From the NCBI GenBank assembly GCA_006384855.1, contig VCJN01000156.1, positions 62,001 through 126,000 on the forward strand: a stretch of 64,000 nt of DNA. Direction: 5' to 3'. The DNA is from Tetraselmis striata (lineage: Eukaryota > Chlorophyta > Chlorodendrophyceae > Chlorodendrales > Chlorodendraceae). The translations under genes and the position numbers were made by a program. Every line of letters begins with the position of its first letter. Positions within the stretch are counted from its first letter, which is position 1. Below are positions 55,501 to 64,000 of this stretch, in pieces. A model generated the notes under the pieces. It did not search any database and was not told the DNA's origin. It saw only the letters and a program-made list of their open reading frames with translations.

Positions 55501-57033
55501 ACGGCTTGGCCGGGTAGGTGTGGAGGGGGGGGGGGGGGGGGGGGTGGCGGGGGGCAGGCAGCCTCGGGGTGTGCTTGGCGCACCTGCTCGATGGTGTGCT
55601 CAAAGGCCATGCGGTTGAAGAGGGGCGCCTCCTGCAGGCGGCTGAGCGCCTCCGTGGCCGCCAGCGTGTCGCTCGCGGGTAGCAGCTCCTGCGCGCGGAA
55701 AGCGCCGCACGGCTGGCGCAGCACGCGCACCGCCTGCCCGATGAACTTGACTGTCTCCGCGACCGGCAAGCTCACGCCAGGCGGCAGGTTCTCCACGCAC
55801 ACCTGCGCCGCCGCCGCCAAGCAAGCCGCCATGAAGCCCCCCCCCCCCCCTCCCGACCCGCCTCTCCCTAAATACACACACACACCACCACCACCACCAG
55901 GGGAAGCATAGGCTACGACTGCCAGCCCCGGACCTGGAAGCCATGATGCCACTCCACCATGAGGCCGTCCGCCGGGTCCGCCCCCAGCGCCATGTCGGGC
56001 TGCGACGTGGGCGTGGCGGCGTCTGCGCCCTCGGGGGCCCCCGGCGGCGGCGGCGGCTCGGCGCGCTGGATAAAGAACTCGCCGAGCGGGTCCTGCAGCA
56101 GGCCGTGCAGCAGCCACGCGCCTAGCTGCCGGTACATTACCTGCGCACGGCAGGCAGGCAATGCCTGCTGCGTTAGGGACTCGAGACCTGGGACACAGCA
56201 ATCAGTTGAAGCTGACAGGTGAGCCCTTTCAAAAAGGAGCATCTGGAGCAATCCTGAGGCAAATGTGTTGGCCTCGCAAGCTGAGAACTGAGCACCATAC
56301 ATGAAAACAATCGCGGATATGTCTTTTCACTATTGGGGCAAGCGGGGCAACGGGAGGGAGTCATGGAGGAAGGTGCAGGGGGGGGGGGGGGGGGGGGGGT
56401 TCTCCACCGCCATCCTCGCGGCCCCACCTGGTTGGTGTGCCACAGCAGACGCTGCAGGCAGGCCTGCAGGCCAGGCACGCCGCATGCAGCCTTGGTGGCC
56501 AATAGCGCCAGCAGCTGCACGCCGCCCAGCCCCTTGGCCGCGACATCATAGGCGAGGAAGTGCAGCGGGCCCAGAATGGGGCCGAACTCGGCGGCGAAGC
56601 GCTGCAGCGCCGACAGCGGCGGCGCCGCCTCGCTGCGCACGTACTGCTCCAGGCGCAGCACCCCCGAGCGGTACACCTCCAGTACCTCCGCCAGCCCGGC
56701 GGCGAAGGCGCGCCGGTAGGCGCTTGCGCCCGCGCGGCTGGGGTCGCGCTCGTGGCGCACAAGGCGGTCCAGCTCGCGGTAGTGGCCGCCAAGCGCCGCG
56801 ACGGCGTTCAGCACTGACCGGTCGGGTGGCGCCACCCACGCCAGGTCCTCCGCCAGCTGGATGCCGCTGTCCCAGGGGCTGCGCACCGCGTGGCCGCCGG
56901 CCGTCTCCTCTGCCGGCGCCGCCGCGTCCACGAACACGTCGCCCACCTTGCCCAGCAGCGCCAGCAGCAGCTCGTGCAGGACGTTGCGGTACGCCGCCGA
57001 GCCACCGCCGTCGCTCTCCGCCGCGCGCCCCAT
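51191..57033 (-). CDS. TUBGCP4: gamma-tubulin complex component 4 (GCP4)
   Basis: Subunit of the gamma-tubulin ring complex that nucleates microtubules. Nine exons on the minus strand: 57033-56428, 56140-55934, 55802-55584, 55356-55276, 54340-54165, 53200-53140, 53042-52917, 52235-about 51937, 51415-51191. The total is close to 666 aa, matching GCP4 size. Landmarks are V-L-H-E-L-L-L-A-L-L-G at the N-terminus, V-M-Y-R-Q-L-G-A-W-L-L-H-G-L-L, D-Y-F-L-L-A-R-G-D-F, V-A-W-P-L-G-M-L-L-T-P-E-L-L-K-S-Y-N, L-W-R-L-R-Q-F-M and a final F-L-L-R-L-N-Y-N-S-Y. Short length and lack of an N-terminal extension favour GCP4 over GCP2/3. Exon 8 has an apparent one-base loss near 52147 that shifts the frame before L-Q-L-D-V-I-E. 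The exon 5/6 junction is ambiguous (acceptor 53201 or 53215), as is the exon 8 donor (51936 or 51897). Five introns carry sense-strand poly(C); intron 2 carries poly(G). Confidence 0.9.
52529..52561 (+). repeat. (AG)n microsatellite in GCP4 intron 7
   Basis: Sixteen AG units, read as (CT)n in the transcript; it lies between exons 7 and 8 of the GCP4 gene. Confidence 0.97.
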
Positions 57034-57900
57034 GTCGCCCGCCCCCACCTGCTGCTCCCCTTTCTACTCACCCACCCTCGTTGGGGTGCTTGACCCAACC
57101 CAGGGTCGGCACTCGGCAGTGTCTTTGAGGAGCCTCTCTTCAGTTGGAGCCCAGGTTACTGCGGGTAGCGGTAGGCAGTCGCTCTTGACGATGGGCCCGG
57201 ATGATTGGGGTTGACGGAGACGAAGGAGTTGCTGACCACCACGCGGAGCGCCCACCACCGATGAGCGCGCCGTGCTGATGGGGTCGGTTACATGGGAAAG
57301 AGTCGGGTGAAGGGAAAGTGCTGCCGCTGCTCCTGAGCGCGCCGTGCTGCTGCTCCTGATGCGTCGTCAACTCTCGTCGCCATCTGAATTCAAAAACGCG
57401 GACCAGCAATAGCATCACATGCAGGAAAAGGTCTAGCGACTATATTTCGCCGACCTCGCCTCGGAGCTGAGGTCAGAGGCGGCGAAATTGGCGTTTTTGG
57501 AAGGGGCGGCACGGCCGCACGAGTCGCGCGCTCCCCTCTTAGCAAGCGGTAGTGTTTAGTTAAAAAATTACCTAATTATTCCACGCCTACGGGTACCGAT
57601 AGCTGCTTCGCCGGCCAAGCCAGCTGTGCAAGAGTTGCCCTACAACGGGCAACAAGAGCAGGAGCGACGGAAGAGGCAGATCAAGCGACACCAGGTCAGG
57701 GTGTAGTAGGCCGCAGGGGACGAAGGAAACTCGGCTATCCCACTACAAATGATTAGAGTTTGAAAGATCCGGCTCAGTTCCGGCTTTTTAATCGCCGAGA
57801 TATCGACAAGACTACCGTCTCGTCTCTACCCGTTCTTGCACCTCGCACCCTGCCCACCCGCATCATGGCTCCCAGCCCGAGTCGCCCGACAGAAACCTCC
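57034..57900. other. upstream region of GCP4, no supported gene
   Basis: Would contain the GCP4 promoter and 5' UTR. CGCGCCGTGCTG recurs at 57268 and 57338. An imperfect inverted pair (TTTCGCCG at 57446 / CGGCGAAA at 57480) lies near 57460. I recognise nothing else. Confidence 0.35.
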
Positions 57901-58690
57901 GAGGGGACGCTCACCTCCGTCGGAACTCCAACATAGTTGGTGGCCGAGCTGCGTCGTGTGAGAAAGAACGAACACTCTGCGATTGATTGGTTGCGTCGTA
58001 TGCTAAGCGTTGCCGAAGTACACAAAGACATGTTAATGAACAACCGGACGGCAGCGGCAAGGAGTCGAATATGCTGGCACGTCATCTTACTTTATGGCCG
58101 AGAGCAGTTGGCGGCGCTGAAATAGCCGACTAGACTCGCAATGCACGACAACCTAGTATTGGTGCGTCTTTCGGGCAACGGCATGCCGCCGGCTCGGAGC
58201 GGCGCACCGCAGAAGGATGGCAAGCGTTGCCCTCTCACATTGTCGGGGACCGCTCCACAATGCGGCAACCACAAGGCACAAGGTCTACAGATTTCGGCCA
58301 AGGACGCGGATGGCCTCGGGCTTTCCACAGTAGACCGGTTACAAATTGCTGCACCTGGTATCGTAAGACACCGGACGAGCACATGGAGATTAATTTTCCG
58401 GAGGGTTGCGTTGCGAGTACGGTGCCACGGGTGTTGTCAAGTCGTGCACTCAGATGCTCGATGACTCACGGATATACGTTGCAAGAACGTGTGCTTGGCG
58501 TGCTGCGACACACGCTTGGAGTGGGGCATTTTACTCGGTCGAGAGGTGAACGACGGCGAGGAGCCAGTGGGGCCGAAGTCCGTGTTGCGGCTCCCGGTGA
58601 ACGAGTCTTTCTTCCACGACCCGCAGCATATGCCGCCAGCCCCGGGAGAACCGTCGAAATTGAAATTGAAATACAACTTTTAATCCGCTG
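57901..58690 (+). pseudogene. unrecognised broken coding region
   Basis: Protein-like pieces in different plus frames. At 57937-58125: E-L-R-R-V-R-K-N-E-H-S-A-I-D-W-L-R-R-M-L, a charged helix ending in a stop. At about 58380-58480: E-I-N-F-P-E-G-C. At 58489-58683: V-N-D-G-E-E-P-V-G-P-K-S-V-L-R-L-P-V, ending L-K-L-K-Y-N-F and a stop. A helical start and a short Lys-rich end, broken by frame changes, would fit a decayed element protein. I cannot assign it. Confidence 0.25.
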
Positions 58691-60640
58691 CTCTCCGCCG
58701 CCCGGACCGTGTTGTTCTAACGGATTGCCATCTCTAACAATATTAGGGACACAAGTGTGTATTACAACTCAGGCTACCGGCCATCCTCTTATTCCTTGTA
58801 CATCCCCGCCTCCTTCTGTCGCAGCCTCGTGTATGTTGTCTTTGACATCGTGGCATCTCCGTCTTCCGCGCCCGTTTCATTACATAGCCCCATGCAGCCT
58901 CTTCGGTGTTTATTTGGTCCGCTAGACTAGGTGCAACATCGGCCCTTTGCTCGGGTAGGCATCTAGCTAGGGCGGTGCCGTGTTACCGTCCATTCCCATT
59001 GGTGGGGTATGTCCCGCAGAGGAAGCGCAGTTGGAATGAGGCAGCCGAGGCGTCCCGCCTTGCCCCACGCCCCGTACATGGGTCTCCGCCACCAATTGAG
59101 GTTCCGCCTAAAGCATGTGGCAGAGGCGGTTGTGATTGGTGGTGTACGTGATGTTGCCCGAGGCCAAGAGTGAGGTTGCGATTGGTGGACCGTTGGGGCG
59201 CCTGGGGATTTGTGTGGGCGGGGGGGGGGGGGGGGGGGGCTCAGAGGCCTTCCGCATCTGCCTCCATACATAGTCTTCCTAGTCGACCATGTCGCAAAGC
59301 TCGGCGGCGGAGTCATGTTCATCGTCGGCCATCCGGTCGTCATTGATGGGGATAGCGGGTGAGGGGGAGAGAATGAGGGAGTGGAGCGGGCCGCCCGTGC
59401 TGAGGGAGGCGATTCTTATTGCGATGCGGATGCGTTTGCGGGCGGAGCTGCGGTCCATTTTAATCACATCTTATTGGATGAGTAGTTTGCGGCGAGCGGC
59501 AATCCTGGGAGGTGTCGCGGGAGGTGAGATCGTCCGGGAGGTGGGTTATGGCCCGCTGTGAGCTTCCGGGGCGGGGGGGATAGCACCGGGGTTAACCGGG
59601 CGGAGATAGGTGGGTGTTTGTGCGCGTTTCACGCGTTTCTCCCGGGAGCCGGGGCCGTGGCTATGGGCGGGTTGCATACCGCCGCCGGTGGCCACGCTAT
59701 TGACGATGACCGTGCGGGTTGGCTGGGTTGGGGATGCGAGTGAAGGCGGCCACGTCCGGTTCTCTTATTCGCGGGGTGGGTTTTGTCGTGCCTTGGACGG
59801 AAGCGGTGTGTTTGGCTGTGAACCCGTGACCTTGGCCGCGGCCTTTGCCAAGGTTGGGGGCGCAGCCGCAGCCGTTGGCCGGGCCACGGCCTCGGCCGCG
59901 ATGGGTGCGAGTTGCGGGGGCCGGGAGAAGGCGGTCGGGTTCAGAGCTTCTGGGGTTCGCGGACCTGTGCTTCGTTTAGCGGGTATATTCCACGATGGCC
60001 CAATCCGCGAGCTAGGACATCACCGCTTCCGGAATTCGGTGCGTTTGGCTCAGTAGTGTGTAGACTCATTGGTGCATGCCTCGAGTGTGCCGCCTTCGTA
60101 GACGTCATTCAAGAAGTGGAGGTCGATGTTGCTGCCTTGGGTGGCATTGAGTTGTCACGCTGGGCGGCGGGAGGGCTGCGGCAGTTGTGGGAGGGTTGGC
60201 AGGGGGGGGACACTGTGAGATTCAGATGTGACATATAGGTGACGAAGCACTACTACTAGCGACTATTATTTATCCGTGAAGGCTGCTGCTGGTGGCGGCA
60301 CGTCCATCCAGTTACGTGCGAGTACATCCGGCGTTATTGCCGGCGGGCGATAAATCCTTTTTGTCATCATTCTGGTAGTCGTACCAGCCCGGTGAAGCGT
60401 ACATGGCACTGACGTACAAGGTACAAGGTTGTCCGTGTAGTACCGGGTAGTACGCGATATATTTATTACGCCGGTACCGGGTATCTAGTACGAACCCTAG
60501 TCGTCCTGTGGATAACTACGACTATTAGTACATGGGAGCGCAAATCGCAGCCGTACGTATTTGGTAACACTGGGGAATTTTGTGTACATTATAGCTAGTA
60601 CTGCTGAACGGGCCTGCCAGCCGTCCGATCAAAGGTCATC
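58691..60640. other. no supported gene
   Basis: Poly(G) run at about 59219-59239. Several moderately long frames on both strands (e.g. minus 58963-59343, plus 59610-60056) show no motif. GC-rich in 59280-60060, AT-richer afterwards. Confidence 0.35.
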
Positions 60641-60905
60641 AGATGGGCGGTTTGGCTGCCATGTTTTGCCAAAGAGTGCTCACGTTACATAAATATTCGC
60701 GAGGGGGAGGGCGGGGGCAGGCAGCGGTTTGCCGAAGAATGATTGAATTACAATATTCGCGACAGCTGCCATCGGGGAATGTGGCCCGGGGGGGGGGGGG
60801 GGGGTGCGGGGGCGGGGGGACCACGCCCGCCCCGCCCCCCCCCGCCCCCCCTCGCCGCCAGCCGCTCCCGCCTGGGGGGGGGGGGGGGGGTAAAGGGGGC
60901 GGGGG

Positions 60906-61199
60906 CTACTGCTTGTTCTTGTTCTTGCGTGCCCGGGGGACCCTCCGCTTCGACGATCTCGCTGCCTCCGCCTCCGCCTCCGCCTCCGCCTCCGCCTCCG
61001 CCTCCGCCTGCGCCTCCGACTCCGCCTCCGACTCCGCGACCGTCAGTTTCTTACCTCGGCGTTTCTTCACTGGCCTCTTCCGCTTCTTGTCATCCGTCAG
61101 TGTCTTCACCACCCCGGGAGGCTGTGCCGTCGACGACGCCGCCATGAGCTTCCTTACCTTCGCATCGGGACGCCCCCTGTGCCCAGACACCCACAACAA
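60906..61199 (-). CDS. low-complexity acidic/basic ORF
   Basis: A 97-codon minus-strand frame. A basic block with nuclear-localisation-like K-K-R-K-R-P-V-K-K-R-R-G-K-K precedes an (E-A)n/(S-E-A-E) run encoded by a (CTCCGC)n tract (60964-61038), and the frame ends in K-N-K-N-K-Q. The composition resembles disordered tails of nuclear proteins, but the frame has no folded domain. It is flanked by poly(G) runs (60789-60804, 60872-60890). It may be the end of a multi-exon gene extending toward 61640, where two more minus frames (61218-61565 and 61411-61644) lie; their splice joins are unclear. It could equally be repeat-driven. Confidence 0.25.
   Translation of the reverse strand: MLWVSGHRGRPDAKVRKLMAASSTAQPPGVVKTLTDDKKRKRPVKKRRGKKLTVAESEAESEAQAEAEAEAEAEAEAEAARSSKRRVPRARKNKNKQ
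60964..61038 (+). repeat. (CTCCGC)n hexanucleotide tract
   Basis: About twelve CTCCGC units with a few substitutions near the right end (CTGCGC, CTCCGACTCCGC). Confidence 0.9.
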
Positions 61200-61780
61200 G
61201 CCACAATCGTTTCGCCTTTAAGCGGCTGAGGATGCGGCCTCCTCGGCCACCACGAGTTGCGCCGCTGGCACTGTGGAAGCCTTGGCGTTGAGGTGGGCCT
61301 TACGGCGCTCCCGGACGAACCTGCGCGCGGCACAAGTTAGCCACGAGTGGGTGCGTGCTAATGCGGAGGATGGAGTGTTTTGTTGCGCGCCCACCTTGTC
61401 ACGCGTTTCCTCATGTCTTTCTCGTCCTCCTCGATGCCGGCGGCGCGGACACGCGAGACAACAAGGCTCGCCGCCCACTTTTGCCCGGGGGGGGCGAGGT
61501 CGGCCATGGCGCTGTGAGCGGTGAAGGGGGGGGGGGGGGGGCGGCCGAGGTGGAGAAACTAACACCCAGTCGACGACCGCCTTCCGCAGCAGTCAACGAC
61601 ACATCGGAGGCGAGGAGCAGCGCGCCACTACTATTTATATGCACGTATTGTCAAGAGCTAGTCGGTGCGGCATTGTGTCGGTGTAATTTCGCAATGTTTA
61701 TTGTTGAAGTAGCACGGCGTAATGGATACGGCGAGTGAATCCGGGATAATGTGTGCGACGAATGTGCGCGCGCAGCGTTG

Positions 61781-61820
61781 TGCGGCGGTGTGCGGCGGTG
61801 TGCGGCGGTGTGCGGCGGTG
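61781..61820 (+). repeat. 10-bp tandem repeat, four perfect copies
   Basis: TGCGGCGGTG is repeated four times, followed by a broken fifth unit (TGCACCGATG). Confidence 0.95.
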
Positions 61821-61946
61821 TGCACCGATGTTAATATAGTGTGAATATTATATCGGCCGTAGACGATCAGGTCTGGCAGCACCGCCCGTGCTTGTAAATA
61901 AGCGACAATGGGTCTAGTCTCCCGCTAGTCTGTGCACCGCAAGTGC

Positions 61947-63064
61947 ACTCCGCAAGCCTCGCCTCCATCCGCGTCGGAACCGGTAGTAAGTGTTGTTGTG
62001 TGCGCACATCGTGACAACATTACACGGTGGCAATTGCAATTATTAGCGGTGGATAATGTGAAGGCGTTTTCGAAATCGACAGAGAATGAGGCGGTGCTGG
62101 CGGAGTGCATTGGCGGTGCACAGAATAGCGTGTTGCTGGGGTTTTGGCTGCATCGGACGCCGTATTCCCACCCATCCGGCACGGAATGTCCGGTTTTCAC
62201 ACATTTGTGTGTTAATAAAGCAGTGTGAATATTACGCGTCTTTTACGCCGGGTGGGTGGGCATCCGGCGTCCGATGCACCCCAATTATTTGCAGCACGCT
62301 ACTCTACGCACCCCCAACGCACTCCGCAAGCCTCGCCTCCATCCGCGTCGGAACCGGTAGTAAGTGTTGTTGTGTGCGCACATCGTGACAACATTACACG
62401 GTGGCAATTGCAATTAGCGGTGGACAATGTGAAGGCGTTTTCGAAATCGACAGAGAATGTGGCGGTGCTGGCGGAGTGCATTGGCGGTGCACAGAATAGC
62501 GTGTTGCTGGGGTTTTGGCTGCATCGGACGCCGTATTCCCACCCATCCGGCACGGAATGTCCGGTTTTCACACATTTGTGTGTTAATAAAGTGTGAATAT
62601 TACGCGTCTTTTACGCCGGGTGGGTGGGCATCCGGCGTCCGATGCACCCCAATTATTTGCAGCACGCTACTCTACGCACCCCCAACGCACTCCGCAAGCC
62701 TCGCCTCCATCCGCGTCGGAACCGGTAGTAAGTGTTGTTGTGTGCGCACATCGTGACAACATTACACGGTGGCAATTGCAATTAGCGGTGGGTAATGTGA
62801 AGGCGTTTTCGAAATCGACAGAGAATGAGGCGGTGCTGGCGGAGTGCATTGGCGGTGCACAGAATAGCTTGTTGCTGGGGTTTTGGCTGCATCGGACGCC
62901 GTATTCCCACCCATCCGGCACGGAATGTCCGGTTTTCACACATTTGCGTGTGAATATATATAGTGTGAATATTACGTAGGCGTCTTTTACGCTGGGTGGG
63001 TGGGCATCCGGCGTCCGATGCACCCCGAATCTCACCAACACGCTACTCTACGCACCCCCAACGC
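61947..63064 (+). repeat. satellite of about 370 bp, three tandem units
   Basis: Unit starts ACTCCGCAAGCCTCGCC lie at 61947, 62321 and 62689, with a degenerate fourth start at 63065 (374, 368 and 376 bp apart). Units are nearly identical, differing by a few substitutions and small indels (for example an extra TT at 62041 and AGCA at 62219). Each unit contains an imperfect inverted repeat about 31 bp long: TGCATCGGACGCCG...CCCACCCATCCGG and, about 67 bp on, CCGGGTGGGTGGG...CGGCGTCCGATGCA. Open frames of 90-128 codons run through each unit on both strands, but I see no protein family. Confidence 0.92.
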
Positions 63065-64000
63065 ATTCCGCCAGCCCCCCCTCTTTCCGCGCAGGTCCTA
63101 CGTTCCATTGTATGTATATACATACGTACATGTACTGCTCCGAAACCAGCCCAAACTTAATGAGTGCACAAGTGTAAATGTGGGGGGGGGGGGGGGGGGG
63201 ATGTGGCGGCGGGGCATCCACTCACACATACCCCGGCGATGCATGACAAATATTACATGCCGTGGCGGGTCGGCGGGCCGACCCGGCGGGGGGGGGGGGG
63301 GGGGGGGGGGGGCGTCTATTCAACTACACGTGCGACAGTGTCGTTTCGTGGAGCAGTATATGTGCCCGGCCTCATTTATACCGCCCCCTACCTGCGCTGC
63401 ATGGTCTACCCCTAAGAATTACTTGGCACAAACCGCCATTACTTAATAGGAACCTAGCACAGCCAGGCTTATATGCCCGCTTTCCCGATCAACTTCTACG
63501 CACTTTCCGTCCCTCAACCGCCGGACATGGGGGTTAAGCCGCCAGCCTCGGCAGTTGCTTAGCCAGACTTGGCATCCCGTACCGTGTCCATGGCTTCGCA
63601 GCTCTGCCGCTGGCACACGCCGAGTCCGGCGCTTGCTGCCGCGGGGTTGCGCACGCATGCACGCACGGTAATACGCCGCCGACGCCGCCACGCTTACTTC
63701 CACCACCTTCGCCAGCCGCAGCTTCGCACGCCTTTCCGCCGACATACGAAACGCACGAATCCCCCCCCGTCCCCGCGTCATGTATATTATATTCGAGGCG
63801 ACTATGCGGGGCGCAGCACACGCCGCGGCGTGGGTCGGCGGAGCGACAGGCGGCGGGAGCCCTAATGGCCGGGCAGTATCCACACCCACACAGGCACCGC
63901 CGCTCACCTCCGACGCGGATGAACCGCCTCCCACAGGAAACATGCCGGTTGGTGGTAAGCCCAGCAGGCGTGCGTGGGGTGCCGGCGCCGGTACTGGTGC
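63065..64000. other. no supported gene
   Basis: Begins with the degenerate fourth satellite start, then short GTATGTATATACATAC-type sequence, a poly(G) run (about 63182-63200) and a second of about 26 nt (63288-63312). A 166-codon minus frame at 63443-63943 and a 98-codon plus frame at 63569-63865 are unrecognised. Confidence 0.35.

Noticed and set aside
61947-63064. Possible CRISPR-like array (regular repeats)
   Set aside because: The units are about 370 bp, contiguous and without unique spacers. This is a eukaryotic satellite.
2322-63312. Poly(G)/poly(C) runs treated as sequencing gaps or adapter artefacts
   Set aside because: Not dismissed as artefact: several are inside well-defined introns or mobile elements, one pair is inverted-symmetric, and many contain single interrupting bases. 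Exact lengths may still be unreliable.
63443-63943. 166-codon minus-strand ORF near the right end
   Set aside because: No motif, overlapped by other frames of similar length, and adjacent to poly(G) tracts and satellite. Too weak to call.

Overview
The window is nuclear DNA of a eukaryote, most likely a unicellular alga. Its genes have short GT-AG introns and encode cytoskeletal and nucleolar proteins (EB1-type CH domain, MORN repeats, F-actin capping protein beta, gamma-tubulin complex protein 4, NHP2). Decayed transposons of several classes lie between them. A green alga of prasinophyte type would fit the GC-rich coding DNA, the receiver/guanylate-cyclase fusion and a short plant-type telomere-like motif at 40516-40535. 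That placement is a guess; nothing in the window fixes the lineage. There is no operon structure, Shine-Dalgarno pattern, CRISPR array or rRNA.

Five genes are well supported. (1) 194-2041 (-): a single-exon membrane-anchored protein with a response-regulator receiver domain fused to a class III guanylate-type cyclase. (2) 20115-24682 (-): a six-exon gene, all introns phase 0, joining an N-terminal EB1-type calponin-homology domain to a C-terminal block of about nine MORN repeats. (3) 35809-37839 (+): F-actin capping protein beta, five exons. (4) 38484-39280 (-): H/ACA snoRNP protein NHP2, three exons, convergent with the capping-protein gene. (5) 51191-57033 (-): gamma-tubulin complex component 4, nine exons, with one apparent single-base frameshift. 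EB1/MORN, capping protein and GCP4 all act on microtubules or actin, but they have independent promoters and I see no sign of co-regulation.

The rest is repeat-rich. Decayed elements, left to right: a tyrosine-recombinase remnant (3.4-4.1 kb, -); a LINE-like reverse transcriptase (5.9-8.2 kb, +); an unidentified broken coding region, perhaps a gag-like ORF (11.5-14.3 kb, +); a Tc1/mariner transposase remnant (18.1-19.2 kb, +); a 1.7-kb terminal-inverted-repeat element (26.96-28.65 kb); a second LINE-like fragment (28.9-30.8 kb, +); an intron-containing broken gene of unknown family (31.5-32.6 kb, +); a complete 880-bp pogo/Tigger-like element with TA target duplication (34108-34987); a LINE zinc-knuckle fragment (about 40 kb, -); and a gag-like plus tyrosine-recombinase pair (44-45.8 kb, -) whose recombinase is cut off by a minisatellite.

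Tandem structures include a 1.44-kb duplication (40536-43990) in which each copy ends in a 67-bp minisatellite, a satellite of about 370 bp in three units (61947-63064) carrying internal inverted repeats, an (AGCAT)n tract, and about 30 poly(G)/poly(C) runs of 12-40 nt. Several of these runs sit in introns, and one pair forms the arms of a hairpin.
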